Assembly: GCA_904066235.2 (NCBI GenBank)
Contig: CAJFCV020000002.1
Coordinates: 1,054,001-1,118,000 of the forward strand
Direction: 5' to 3'
From: Bursaphelenchus xylophilus
Taxonomy: Eukaryota; Nematoda; Chromadorea; Rhabditida; Aphelenchoididae
DNA length: 64,000 nucleotides
The position numbers and the translations under genes are program-made. Every line of letters begins with the position of its first letter. Within the stretch, counting starts at the first letter, position 1. A model generated the notes under the pieces. The model was not told where the DNA came from. It ran no database searches and saw only the letters and a list, made by a program, of their open reading frames with translations. Below are positions 31,511 to 42,373 of this stretch, one piece after another.

Positions 31511-34480
31511 ATGGACCCGGAATCTTCGCAAGCGCCATATACTGGTAATGAGGAGGTCCCAGTAAAAGTAAGTTATCTTCTGTAAATGACTTATGATGGG
31601 GAAATCCAACTTGGAAGTTGTCCAGTAGACATATGAGCATGTTTGGACAAAAAATCGGGGAAGGTTTCCTTGTAAATGAAAGAAAACCCTCATAGTTACT
31701 TTATGTTATACTTTGTTTTTTCAGAGGAATCGAGAAGAAATGGGCAGTATGTTAGACAAATCTGGTGCAAATGATCAGGAAACGTTGGGTAGCAGTACTG
31801 TGTTTACTCTAGCTTCAATTTCGGATCGAAGAAGTAAGTTGTTTTACGTTTTACCAATTTTAGGTAATAATCATGTAGAAGGTAGCGAAAAACTGGATTT
31901 ACGATTCGGGGCTCTACTCTAATGCATTGTTACGTTGTGCTAAGGACACGTAACATCATGATATTGCTATTCACCCACAAATCCGCTTGTTTTTGCAGTT
32001 ATATTACACTTGATACCTAAAATAGTATAATTCCCTATCTTAACTTAATTTTCTAGTTCCTTGTTTAAACTGTTGATAGAAAATAGAATCTATGATCCAT
32101 TCCAAAGCTTTTGACTAGTTGTAGCTAAAAGGGAGATTCTTTTCGCCCCCTAATTTGCACTAGCCGACTAAAGTAAGATTCAGCTCAGAAAACCTCCAAA
32201 AACTATCCGAATTGTCCCAGACCGAGTTGTATGGCCTATTTTTATCTCTTTAACAATGTATGTATGTGTACCTATTTTTAATGTTGCATAATAAACGGTA
32301 AAACCCATGTTCGTATAACTATCGGTACCAAATTCCAATTACTTCGGGCGCAACTCGCAAAACCTCGAAAACCGTTTTTTTGACGAAAACAAATTGGCGT
32401 GTATCTCAAACTGAAAATTCGCCACTTTTTTGCAAATTTGTTCTAGAAAAATTGTAGGCCTTATAGCTTTTCTAAAAAAGCGAAATCTTCCCAAAAAATA
32501 AAATTTTTCCTTGCAGAATTGCCAAGAATATGACATGGCAATATAGCATGCTTCTGTCTGACCGCCCTCCTCATTTCACACACTTTTTCGCCGACAACGA
32601 TTGTTGAATAACTCGGCTGCCCCGCTGGGCTAGCATTTTCAGCAATTGATATTTAGCCTAGGACCCCTAATAAGAAAAATTTAAAACAAAGTCTGAACGT
32701 TGCACCTGGAACATTTCGGCTGTCAGTCGGACAGCAACTTTTAAAATACGACCGAGAATATCTTGATCCAAATTTCAGAAAAACGCCATCTTCACCTTCG
32801 AGCTGGCGTTGTTAGTATGGCTAATCTATCAACTTAGTGTCTTTATCACCGACTGTAAGACAAATAAAAGACAAGGGCAGATAATCTGCGCAGCATGTCA
32901 AGTCAGTCTCTGTAAGTTACAGCACAATAATTTCTGACATTTTTTCGATTCCAGTTCTAACAGCATCTTGCATTTTTCTGGGATTTGCCATCACCTCATA
33001 CATTATTTACCCGTTATATTTTCTCCATTTTGGAGTATCATGTGTAATTGCGGCCACTTCTCTGGCAATCATGGCCGTCATGGTGAACGACAAGCGAAGC
33101 CCGGGAGAAAAAACAATGGTCACTTTGGAGGCACAACGACTTCTGAAGGATTCAGAAGCAGCCATTTTGGGAGATCAAGGAAAGGCAAAAAATATTAACT
33201 GGCGTTTCTACAATGGCGGCTCTGATCTAGTGGCAAAAAACGTACCATTTTGCATCCGGGAAGTATCAAAAAATGTAGCAAAATTCTTCCCTCTCCAAGT
33301 GAAAAAAACCTCGGTTTGAAGGGCGCGCTGTTTCCCTCACAAAAAGAGCGGATGAAATCGGAGTTTTTTTTCACTTGGAGAGGGAGGTATTTCGCCATAT
33401 TTTTATGCCTCCTGAATTCAAAATGGTACGTTTTTTGCCACTGGATCAGGTCCCCCACTGTACAATGGCGGCCCAAAAAGTCTTGACATGTTTTCGCACT
33501 GTGCGGGCGCATGAATTTGGCTTTGCGACAAGCTGTCGCGCGATAAAAATTTGGCGGGGTGCGAAAGAAGAACGCACTGTGCGTTGTTTACCCTTTTCGA
33601 AACAATCTTTTTGCACTGTGCGGGGTCGCACGGCACCGTGAATTTTTCTTGTCGCCGCGCGACAAATTTCATGCACGACGGCGCACTGTGCAGACTTTTC
33701 AAGACTGTTTGGCCCCCCTAGGATTTACAATGGCGGTCCTGATCTAGTGGCGAAAAATGTACCATTTTGCATCCGGGAAGTATCAAAAATGCAGCAAAAT
33801 AACTCCCTCTCCAAGTGAAAAAACTCCGATTCAAAAGCGCGCCCGCTCTTTTTGTGAAGGACCTTCAAAAAGGAGATTTTTTAGTTGGAGAGAGAGGCAT
33901 TTTGCCACATTTTTTTCTCCCTCTCCAAGTGAAAGCTCCGTTTTGAAGGGCGCGCTTTTTTAGTTGGAGATGGAGGCATTTTACCACATTTTTTAACACT
34001 TTCCGGATGCAAAATGGTACGTTTTTTGCCACTGGATCAGGGCCGTCACTGTATCTCACTATGGCTAACAAAATTTTTTTAGGCCTCGACAACAAAAGCC
34101 ACATCTCCGACCACACCGACTACGATGACTTATATGAGTTGTCAAGTAAGCAGAATTTATTTTTCATACATTTACTTCAAAAATCCATCGTTTCAGCGGA
34201 CTACTGCCAGCTCGCTAACACACGAAATGCCGAATTATTATATGCCGCCCGAATTGTCGGAGATGAGACCTGGGAGAAAGTGAAAGAATCCGTTGAGAAA
34301 ATTCTCGGTGGCTCATTGGATCCCAAAAAGAAAAGGAGCGTATCGTTCGCGGTGCCGGAGACACAACAGGAAAAACTTGTGGACAATGATTCGGACGACA
34401 GTTTCGCGAGCCTGGAAAGAGCGTTGCAACGGTTGGATTCGCATATTACCGACATTCGAGAGAGCCTTTCATTTGATTAG
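31511..34480 (+). CDS. novel membrane protein with one or two hydrophobic spans
   Basis: Five exons (31511-31567, 31725-31833, 32955-33203, 34083-34145, 34197-34480) join in phase to 253 aa. The start follows TTTTAGGTAAT, a likely trans-splice acceptor. Residues ~1-55 are polar. Exon 3 has hydrophobic stretches (CIFLGFAITSYIIYPLYFL; VSCVIAATSLAIMAV). The C-terminal ~130 residues are soluble and charged, ending in a Ser/Asp-rich helix. No family was recognised. The exon 3 donor is a weak GTTTCT just 6 bases before a family A MITE, and another MITE starts 5 bases after the stop. Exon 4 is duplicated at 15024-15086. A second MITE-free large intron (31834-32954) contains a decayed family P element. 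Confidence 0.7.
32339..32725. repeat. degenerate family P element, copy 4
   Basis: Weak but ordered match to family P: AATAACTCGGCTGCC.., TTTCAGCAATTGATATTTAG and CTGAACGTTGCACCTGG correspond to the right half of copies 1-3. The left end has diverged. It sits in intron 2 of the 31511-34480 gene. Confidence 0.55.
33210..33463. repeat. MITE family A, copy 9
   Basis: Complete copy CAATGGCGGCTCTGAT.. to ..CCCCCACTG, starting a few bases after the exon 3 donor of the 31511-34480 gene. Confidence 0.9.
33464..33720. repeat. TIR element family B, copy 1
   Basis: Left AAAAAGTCTTGACATG followed by GCACTGTGCGGGCGC; right GGCGCACTGTGCAGACTT then AAGACTGTTTGGCC. The interior is CG-rich with repeated GCACTGTGC. 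It lies between two family A copies, in the same intron. Confidence 0.75.
33727..34054. repeat. MITE family A, copy 10, rearranged with a second inner hairpin
   Basis: Outer ends CAATGGCGGTCCTGAT.. and ..GCCGTCACTG are intact. The interior contains an extra CTCCCTCTCCAAGTGAAA segment and two centre-to-arm junctions, as if two copies recombined. Its right end is 28 bases before exon 4 of the host gene. Confidence 0.85.
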
Positions 34481-34485
34481 CCATC

Positions 34486-34726
34486 TACAGTTGTGGACCT
34501 GATCCAGTGGAAAAAAACGTACCATTTTCCAGGAAAGTATCAAAAATGTGGCAAAATGCCTCCCTCTCCAGGTGAAAAAACCCCCTTTTGAATATCCCTA
34601 GCAAAAAGACCGCATTTAAAATCTAAGTTTTTTCACGTGGAGAGGGAAGCATTTTGCCACATTTTTGATACTTTCCGCATTACGAAATTGAAAGTTTTCT
34701 GCCATTAGATTGGGTCCGCCATTGTA
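34486..34726. repeat. MITE family A, copy 11
   Basis: ACAGTTGTGGACCTGAT.. to ..CCGCCATTGTA, beginning 5 bases downstream of the stop codon at 34480. The host transcript's 3' UTR therefore probably lies in it. Confidence 0.88.
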
Positions 34727-34738
34727 GAAATGTGTATC

Positions 34739-34993
34739 TACAGTGAACGGACCTGATCCAGTGGCAAAAAATGTACCATTTTGCATCCAGGAAGTATCAA
34801 AAGTGTGGCAAAATGCCTCCCTCTCCAAGTGAAAAAAACTCAGATTTCAAAAGCGATCTTTTTGCGGGGGAAATGACCCGCCCTTCAAATCGGAGTTTTT
34901 TCACTTGGAAAGGGAGGTATTTTGCCACATTTTTGATACTTCCCGGAAGCAAAATGGTACGTTTTTTGCCACTGGATCAGTCCCCACTGTATC
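34739..34993. repeat. MITE family A, copy 12
   Basis: ACAGTGAACGGACCTGAT.. to ..TCCCCACTGTA, 12 bases after copy 11. Confidence 0.9.
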
Positions 34994-35309
34994 TACCCCA
35001 TCATCAGTAAAAAATCAAGATTTCGAATACTTTTTATATTATCCTTGCCAATCCATGTTATCCTTCAAAAATATGTAGAAAAGGTTGAAAAAAACTTCTC
35101 AAAAGTTTGGTTTCTGAGGTTGAGCGATAACTTTATGTGTGCTTTATATGGAAAGTGAACAATAAGGCTATAAATTAACTCTGCAGAGGATGAAATGAAC
35201 AAATGATTAAATATACAAAATTCGCCGTACAAATACAAAAAATTAACCCTAATTACAGTAAGTGGATGGATTGATGTAATCGGATTTATTCGTATACATT
35301 AATCAGGTC

Positions 35310-36562
35310 TTAAATCGGATACTTGGCTTCTGGAGCGATTCGATCGAGGCACTGAAATCAAAATATAACCCTTTGACCACCTACTACAACACAAAAACCC
35401 GTGTAAAACGAAAAATAATAAACATTTAAAGCTTTACAACCACAGACAAAGACATACAGAGTCTTTTACACACAATTTAAGTTTAAAAACGAAAGAAAAA
35501 TATGAATTATGACATAAGTTTTGACTAGTTAGTGCAAGTGTAATATACAAGCTGGAAAAGTGCGAGATTATTGGTTAGCAAAGTGATAGAGGGCAATACA
35601 GAGACGCCAAAGGACCCGGAACGATAAACAAGCGGTCTAAACACACAGAATCCACAAAGAATTAGCCAATTACCTGTCGGATTCCGGGCATCATCAACAA
35701 GGTCCCAATGAATGGCAAATTTCGGGCAAAATTCACAGCTGACGGCAAGAATCCACTGAAAATAGAAACTATAACCTTGAAAAACACCATTCCTAACCAT
35801 ATATAACAATAATAATCCCAAAAAGCAAAAAAAAAATTATATTGCACTAGACAAAACTCCTTACCCGAACAGCAGTACAAAGCCCCAAACTTCAATGCAC
35901 ATTCCGACAAAGGCCCATCCCAAAAGAACAATGAAGATTCCACCGAAGAATAGCGCCGTTCCCTTGATTTTATGCCTTTGAAAAAAGAAGAGTAATGTTC
36001 GCTGAACTCCGATCACAAGTGTTAATCCGACGATAAACAAGAGCTGAAATGAAAACAATATCAAGAAATCACTGTGAGGATTTAATTTTGTCTTGAAACA
36101 GTCACTCTAAAGGCTACCTCAAGAGTCAAAAAATTATATTATTCATGATAAAAAAGATACAAAAAAAAAATTAAAGTTTGCTATCACCCCACAATTTTAA
36201 AAGTTATTAGACTACTTACAGCGTTATATATGCTATGTTAAACATTTATTTCCATTTTCAACCCAAAAAAAATGAAAATTTTATATAACACATGGTCCAG
36301 ATCAATGAAAACCCGTTTCTTTATGCAAAAAAAATTTTTTTTTTCAGGCTGAGAAACCTCAAACATGAGACAGTCAAAGCCTTTTCCTTCTCCTTCGTCA
36401 AAACCTAAACGTCAAACAACCAAGAAATCAAAGCAAACTTACATTCCCAATGGCCAACAATGCCTTGTCGAAGAACAAAAGCACTCCGAGTCCTACGAAT
36501 GTGCATCCGAACAGGGTTAGACCAATCCCGATCTGTTTCGTGTTTGAGATCTCAATATTCAT
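35310..36562 (-). CDS. Got1-type vesicle transport protein
   Basis: Four exons (36562-36443, 36043-35865, 35755-35674, 35351-35310) join in phase to 140 aa, the normal Got1 length. Four hydrophobic spans are visible: [32 protein letters not shown] after [30 protein letters not shown]; and the segment around FVLLFGGFLPS followed by [21 protein letters not shown] and GTALFFGGI are family-typical. Got1 homologues act in ER-Golgi and Golgi membrane traffic. The last exon encodes only 13 residues plus stop. Confidence 0.93.
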
Positions 36563-37350
36563 TGTTCAGGCGCCGCAGAAAAGCAAATCTTCTTATCCTT
36601 CAAGTAGTAAAGCTACCGCTGATCAGACGAAAACTGTAAACCCTGCAAAAATGGACCGCTCTTTGAGTGGAAAATGGGTGAACAAACAAACAGTAAATTC
36701 GCGGAAGATTGAGGGTGCTTATCAATGTCAAAAAAGAGAAAATTTCCGGTGTTCCGATATTCTCCATCAAGATTGGAGGTACAAAAAATTCGTTAATTAA
36801 AACGCCTGGAAAGTAAATCACTGATCTAATTGTTGACAAAAATCTTCTCTTATGCTATTAGCTACGAGTCAGTAAGCTTTCAAACAAAAATACGATCGTT
36901 CCCCCCCCCGACTTTTCGCCTTTGAACAGCTTTACCTCAAGGGTAATATAATCAACAAAAATTACCGACATTGAACCTGGTTCGCGCGGGCTAATCTCGC
37001 CCTCATTTTCCCGCCACACCTTCATTTTTTACCAAAAGGAACATCCGCATAAAGAATAACATTAAAATTTCAAAAAAAATCAGACCTAGTGCAATATCTC
37101 ACAAACCCCAACGAAGAAGCGGCCCTAAAAATATCTAAAAATATCCGGATTTCAAAAATCATCGTGTCATTAGCCATGTTTCCGCGGATTCCGCGCATTC
37201 CAAGAAGCTTACGTCGATGTGGCAAAAATAATTTTCTCTGGCATTCTGTTGCAAGCTAAATTTTTCGTCGTGGAACCCGGAAAATAAATTATTTTTCTCG
37301 GAAAAAATTCTTTCATTTTTTTGACAATTTTTTTAATTGATGTTGAAAAC
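36563..37350. other. intergenic region between divergent genes
   Basis: No gene seen. A run of C residues lies at 36901-36909. The Got1 gene (minus) and the 37351 gene (plus) diverge from here, so it probably holds both promoters. Confidence 0.5.
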
Positions 37351-38121
37351 ATGAGATTGACGCCGTTGAGGAGGATAATTGTCCCAGACGGCAAGGGAGG
37401 AAAGAGATGGGCCGAAACTTCAGCCAAAGCATTGCCACCCGGCTATCCACAGCCTCATTTCAGTCCGGTAAGTCAATTTATCATTGTTGCTTTTGAGTTT
37501 AGACGGTTTCTGGAGGAGGATGGAGGTCTTAGCTTACCTTATGTTAAAGAGAAAGCTGGATCTCTTGAGATGATGATCATTTTTTTGGCGCTTTTATCAT
37601 TTTGGCTTCAAGGATAATATAATTCTTTTTTCTTCAAAAGTTAGCTTGGGCACTCAGGTAAAACTAATTACAGCAGTCGAATCATGTTTTTTTTGACATT
37701 TTGAGCCTCAAAATAATGATTTTTACTTTCAATGCTTTTGTAAAATCTCATCTTCATGTGTTACCTATCTAATTAAAAAATTTATTGTTTCAGTGGCTCT
37801 ACGGTAGTTTCACGGCGGCGATCTTCTTAGGAAACTACGCTCTGATCCAAGTCAGCAGCAATCCCGATGGATTTTTTGGAAGTAAGTCAGCGTTTCTTTT
37901 TAATTTATTATAATTTAGCCCTCTGGACACGAGTATGTGATTACGTCGCCTTCGACATGGAAAAAGCGGTTCAGAAGGCGGACGAAAGAGAGCGTTTAGA
38001 GGAACTGCAACAGAAGGAGAAGAGCGAACGAGTTGTGGAAGTTTCATCGTTTACAAAAGCGTTTGTTGGACTTAGTAATTGGTTTACCCGGGCTCGCGGA
38101 GGAGTCATTGATGGTGAATAA
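37351..38121 (+). CDS. small single-span protein, unknown function
   Basis: Three exons (37351-37467, 37794-37881, 37919-38121) join in phase to 135 aa. The basic, Pro-rich N-terminus (RLTPLRRIIVPDGKGGKRW; PPGYPQPHF) precedes one hydrophobic segment (LYGSFTAAIFLGNYALI) at ~41-58. A charged coiled-coil-like helix follows (about 80-105, AVQKADERERLEELQQK). This resembles small accessory subunits of membrane complexes, possibly mitochondrial, but I do not recognise the family. The second intron is only 37 nt. ATG 37351 was preferred over an upstream in-frame TTG. Confidence 0.7.
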
Positions 38122-38411
38122 AAATTAGGAACCATACTATTTGGGAATTCTTTGTTGACTGATTGAATAGTCATGAAATACATTTTAAAGTACGCACTTC
38201 TGGAAGCCTAGCAATACACTTGGCCAAATACAGATTATTTCCCGTCGGGACCCGTGAAATATGAATTTTTTCCCACGACCCCCCTCGAATTTTTTTTTGC
38301 TGGCGAGAATAGTTTTGCGGTAATATTTTTCACGGCTTTTCCTTACTGCGTGTAAAACATTTTTGAGGTGCCGGTATGATTTCAGGATTAATAACAGCTC
38401 ATTATTACTAG

Positions 38412-38597
38412 TCCTTCCGGAAATTCGCCGGACTGGAGTCGGCGACACGCACTGTGCGAAAACAAAACTTTGCTTTGCACCTGTGCAGTTTCTTTCCTTT
38501 TGCACCGTGCAATAGGCTTTTTCGGGCTGTCGTTCACACCCTGACCTTTATCGCAAAGTGCAAACGCCAAAAGTTAGTCCGGCGACTTTCCGGAAGG
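38412..38597. repeat. 186-bp MITE with TCCTTCCGGAAA ends
   Basis: Inverted ends TCCTTCCGGAAATTCGCCGG and TCCTTCCGGAAAGTCGCCGG. The centre has GCACTGTGCG, GCACCTGTGC and GCACCGTGC motifs. It is nested in the S18-carrying element. Confidence 0.8.
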
Positions 38598-38864
38598 AAT
38601 AGCAACATTGACACTGAGAGAGACTTTATGATCGCTATAACTAACATTCATCTTTAATAACACATGTTAAACGTATATTCATTACCTTTTATTATCTATG
38701 CTAAACAAAAACCTTCAAAAAAAGAATACATTACAACTTCCTCAAAGTTTTGTGAAAGATTCAACAGGAATAATGTAATAATAAGTTTATTTTTCTAATT
38801 CTCACAAGAACACAAAGAATAAGAAAACGATATATCGAGGGTGGGGAACCCTTGAAGCCAGCGT

Positions 38865-39254
38865 GACGGAGACCACGGTGAAGACGGATCTTCTTCATGC
38901 GTTTCAAATCGATGGAGCTTGGATTCGAGGGCAATGGAGATAACCTAAAAGAAGATTGGTCAAACTTTCATATTAACTAATACAGATGTATAAGATCTGC
39001 CGAGCAGAGCTGGCATGAAGAATAGGCCCTTTTGAAATTAAAAGACGGAATGTGAACTTCTCACATGGAAAGTTCGATCAAAATTTAGGTGTTAGATCAA
39101 GTATAATATAACGACCATCTATATTCCAGCGATTTTTCAATAGCTAAAAAATAACACAACAAAAACGAAATAAACTTACTTGGGTGCATTTACCGTCCTT
39201 GATGCCCTTTTGCCTGACAGTCGGCTCCGAATCGCCCATCTGAACAGCGGGAAT
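38865..39254 (-). pseudogene. rps-18: ribosomal protein S18 (uS13) fragment with intron
   Basis: Exon-like block 39254-39180 encodes IP..VRQKGIKDGKCTQ and ends at GTAAGT. Block 38944-38865 follows a TTTTAG acceptor and encodes VISIALESKL, then after a one-base frameshift DLKRMKKIRLHRGLRH. Together they match the central part of eukaryotic S18 (..DWFLNRQKDVKDGKYSQV.. then ..ERLKKIRAHRGLRH). The intron is retained, so this is a DNA-level copy, not a processed pseudogene. The conserved C-terminal region after GLRH is missing. Confidence 0.85.
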
Positions 39255-39697
39255 CTAATACGGGTTCGAGTTTCAGCGACCAAAATTATGGATGCGTATT
39301 ACTCGACCCGAATTCAAGGATAACTCCATGTTTTGATACATACTCAAAACAAAGCTATACGAAAACTATTCTTGCCAGCAAAAAAAAATTCGAGGGGGGT
39401 CGTGGGAAAAAATTCATATTTCACGGGTCCCGACGGGAAATAATCTGTATTTGGCCAAGTGTATTGCTAGGCTTCCAGAAGTGCGTACTTTAAAATAAAA
39501 TCGGATAGTTTATACTGGCATACGAAGTAATTTCCCAGCGTAAACCATCGGCGAGCTGCGCCCGACCTTACACTTCATTACTCTGTTGAATGGCTGACTT
39601 CTGGTTTCTAGTCCGTAAACAACTGTTTTTCGAAACATTTCGATAAGAGCCTCGTGTCAACCTTTTATTTTTGTTTGTTTTTTTATAGAAATTATCA

Positions 39698-40769
39698 ATG
39701 ATCAGCTCAATTATAAGGTTCGGGGCTGTCGGAAATTCGAATTTCCTAAGGCGCTTTTACTCTAAATATCCGAAAAGCTGTTATTTATACAATTATAAAG
39801 TTTATTCCGTCTTTACAGCAAGAAGTTTCTCAAAAATGACGGACAAACAGCCAGTTCCAGCTGAAGAGGTGGGTACTTCAATAAGTTGCTGATTTTCCCT
39901 TGGAAAGTTATTGTTTTTGTCAAAAACTTATGTTAATAATAAAGTTTGAGGCTTAAAAAATTAATTTGTTTGCAGATCCGCTCTCATATCAAGGAGAAGG
40001 CACCCGAAACCGATGGATTTTATTTCCAACAGACCATGTATAGGATCAAGGATCCCAGAAAATCCATTCCATTCTACACCAATGTTCTGGGCATGACGTA
40101 AGAGGCCGATTTTGAGGATTTATTATCTTTTATGATCTATGTTAATTAAAAAATGATGTTTTTATCAAATTTTGGGCTAGTGTAATATATCGAAATACCA
40201 AAAATTTTTGCTAGAATTTTTGATTGAATTCCTATTTATAAGGCCTCACAACTCTATTTACAGCCTCCTGAAACAAATGGACTTCATTGGCGGCGAGTTC
40301 AGCTTGTTCTTCTTGGGCTACAAGGACCCCAAAGAGATCCCTTCTGACGATCATGCTGCTCGGAACTTTGCTCTGTCAACTCATTCCACCATCGAATTGA
40401 CTCAGTAAGACTTCATTTGACCCGTTGAAATACTTGTTATGCAATTTCAGCAACTGGGGAACCGAAAATGACCCGAATTTCACCTATCACAATGGGAACA
40501 AGGACCCAAGAGGATATGGTAAGTGAAATTTTAAAAAATTTTGTTGGTTGATCAACAAAATCAGAGCGTTTTCTGAGGAGTAAATGATGTCTTGCATCTC
40601 AGGACACATCGGAATCCATGTGCCGGACGTTTACAAGGCCAGCGAGCGGTTCGAAAAATTTGGCGTTCCGTTTGTGAAAAGGCCCGATGATGGCAAAATG
40701 AAGGGTCTCGCCTTCATCCAAGACCCTGACGGATATTGGATTGAAATCTTCAACGCTGGAAATGTCTAA
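39698..40769 (+). CDS. glod-4-like/glo1: glyoxalase I (lactoylglutathione lyase)
   Basis: Five exons (39698-39868, 39976-40097, 40264-40404, 40451-40518, 40603-40769) join in phase to 222 aa. If translation starts at the downstream in-frame ATG (39836), the product is 177 aa, the usual GLO1 size. All metal/active-site positions are visible: Gln in FYFQQTMYR, Glu in STIELTQ, His in [10 protein letters not shown], Glu in GYWIEIFN. It converts the methylglyoxal-glutathione hemithioacetal to S-lactoylglutathione. The extra 46 N-terminal residues are Arg/Ser/Tyr-rich and lack acidic residues, like a mitochondrial presequence. A CTTTACAG acceptor just before ATG 39836 suggests trans-splicing to the short form. 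It is the animal GLO1 type; the exact C. elegans name is not certain. Confidence 0.93.
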
Positions 40770-40970
40770 TTATAAAAATATTTAACATTTTGTGGGTGAA
40801 AACACCCGATTTTTGATTGTTTTTCACTTCTGTAGCCTTGAAAATAGCTTGATTAAACTTCAAAGGACAAGTTTAGGATAGATTATAGATTTTTAGGGCT
40901 TTGGAGGGCTTAAAATTGAAAGGAGTATAGATTTTCGGAGGAAAATTATAGCGTCGACAAAATTCAAACC

Positions 40971-41939
40971 TTAATTTAATCGTATTTTACTATTCAAAGT
41001 TGAATTTACCCAAGAAACTTGAAGATATTGTTGCGACTGCCCTCCGCTTTCTGTACAGCGATGCTCAAACACCAGGTAGAGATAGTTGTCGTATTTGATT
41101 TTGTACTTTGACGATAGATAACAGTCAACTTTGAAGTAGCCGGAGGGTCTGGCAAATGTTGAGTAATGATGACCGTTTGGTTTTCTAAAAAATTTGGATT
41201 CACACTACTTGTTTGGCCCTAAATAGAAGCCTATAGAATGTAGTTGACAATGCTACCAACAGTTTGTCCCAAATTGCCTGAGGCATATTTTACGACATTT
41301 TCAAAATCATCACTAAATTTTGGACTTCCATCACTTTTTTGGCCCCAAAATACAGTGACGGGCCTGATCCAGTGGCAAAAGGCGTACCATTTTGCATCCG
41401 GGAAGTATCAAAAAATGTGGCAAAATGCCTCCCTCTCCAAGTGAAAAAACTCCGATTTTAAAAGCGCTTTTTGTGCGGGAAAGGGCGCGCCCTTCAAAAC
41501 GGAGGTTTTTAGTTGGAGAGGGAGGCATTTTGCCACACTTTTTGATACTTCCCGGATGCAAAATGGTACATTTTTTGCCACTGGATCAGGTCCGTCACTA
41601 TATTTTTGGGCAAAAAAACGATGGAAACCCAAAATTTAGTGATGATTTTGAAAAGGTCGTAAAATATGCCTCAGGCAATTTGGGAAAAATTTGTTGGTAG
41701 CATTGTCAACTACATTCTATAGGCTTCTCTGCAACATAAACTTACTCGCAAACCCACCATCTGGGAATGATCCACGCGCCTTTCAACCAAAGCGTTATTT
41801 TAGTCTCATTGAATTGATAATCCGCCGAATTTTCGCATTCTAACTGACCATAGTACACATAATTCTCTCGTTCACCTCTTGACAGGATAAACAGAGTAAG
41901 TGATAATAGTAAATAGTAAAATTCAAACGATTTAGACAT
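40971..41939 (-). CDS. transthyretin-like (TTR/TTL) secreted protein
   Basis: Two exons, 41939-41746 and 41184-40971, split a Glu codon and give 135 aa. A signal peptide (FYYLLLSLTLFILSRG) is followed by YGQLECEN..ITLWLKG, the family's first strands. Exon 2 has GYFKVDCYLSSKY, then YLYLVFEHRC, matching the usual Cys-containing strand and I-x-H-x-C motif. These nematode-specific proteins are secreted; some bridge dying cells and phagocytes. The intron contains a composite palindrome (41231-41722). Confidence 0.8.
41231..41722. repeat. composite palindrome: outer inverted repeat with family A MITE at its centre
   Basis: Arms 41231-41350 and 41603-41722 are inverted copies (outer end CCTATAGAATGTAGTTGACA). 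Family A copy 13 sits exactly between them. One arm-like piece also follows family A copy 15 at 44804-44880. Confidence 0.85.
41351..41602. repeat. MITE family A, copy 13
   Basis: Complete copy ACAGTGACGGGCCTGAT.. to ..CCGTCACTATA, central part of the composite palindrome in the intron of the transthyretin-like gene. Confidence 0.9.
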
Positions 41940-42373
41940 GTTTTTACATAAGAAAACATGATTTTCCCAATGTTTTTCGACTCTTCGGCCGTTTCTTTAT
42001 GACAAATCGCCGATTTATTCATGGAATCACGTCACATCTATGGTACATTTATTCTAGAACACAATTCAATACTGATACAAATTGAATAACCGCTCGGAAA
42101 TTTGCTTTAATTGCTCTGAAGCACCGAAGCCAACGGAAATAATGGGAAAAGTGTAAATTAACATGCGAATTTTGATGAAATAAAAAGTTTAGATTAGGAA
42201 AAGACGGTAAAAATACTGTTTATGGATAGTAAAAGTTGTGGGGAACAGGATGGATATTAATTTCAGATATAATCTTGGGAGGAAAATTTATAGAAACGAG
42301 AAAAAAAGGAGGAAATTGTGAAAAACTGTGGAAACTTTCGAAAAAATGCTGAATCTCCGATTTTTGTTAATGT

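Larger units (their letters stand above)
38190..39488. mobile_element. inverted-repeat element carrying ribosomal protein S18 exons
   Basis: Near-identical arms of ~140 bp (38190-38330 and 39348-39488) begin GTACGCACTTCTGGAAGCCT and are flanked on both sides by TTTAAA (38184-38189, 39489-39494), consistent with a 6-bp target duplication. The ~1 kb between the arms holds a small MITE and an RPS18 gene fragment with its intron. No transposase is seen, so it resembles a gene-capturing (Pack-type) non-autonomous element. Confidence 0.85.
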
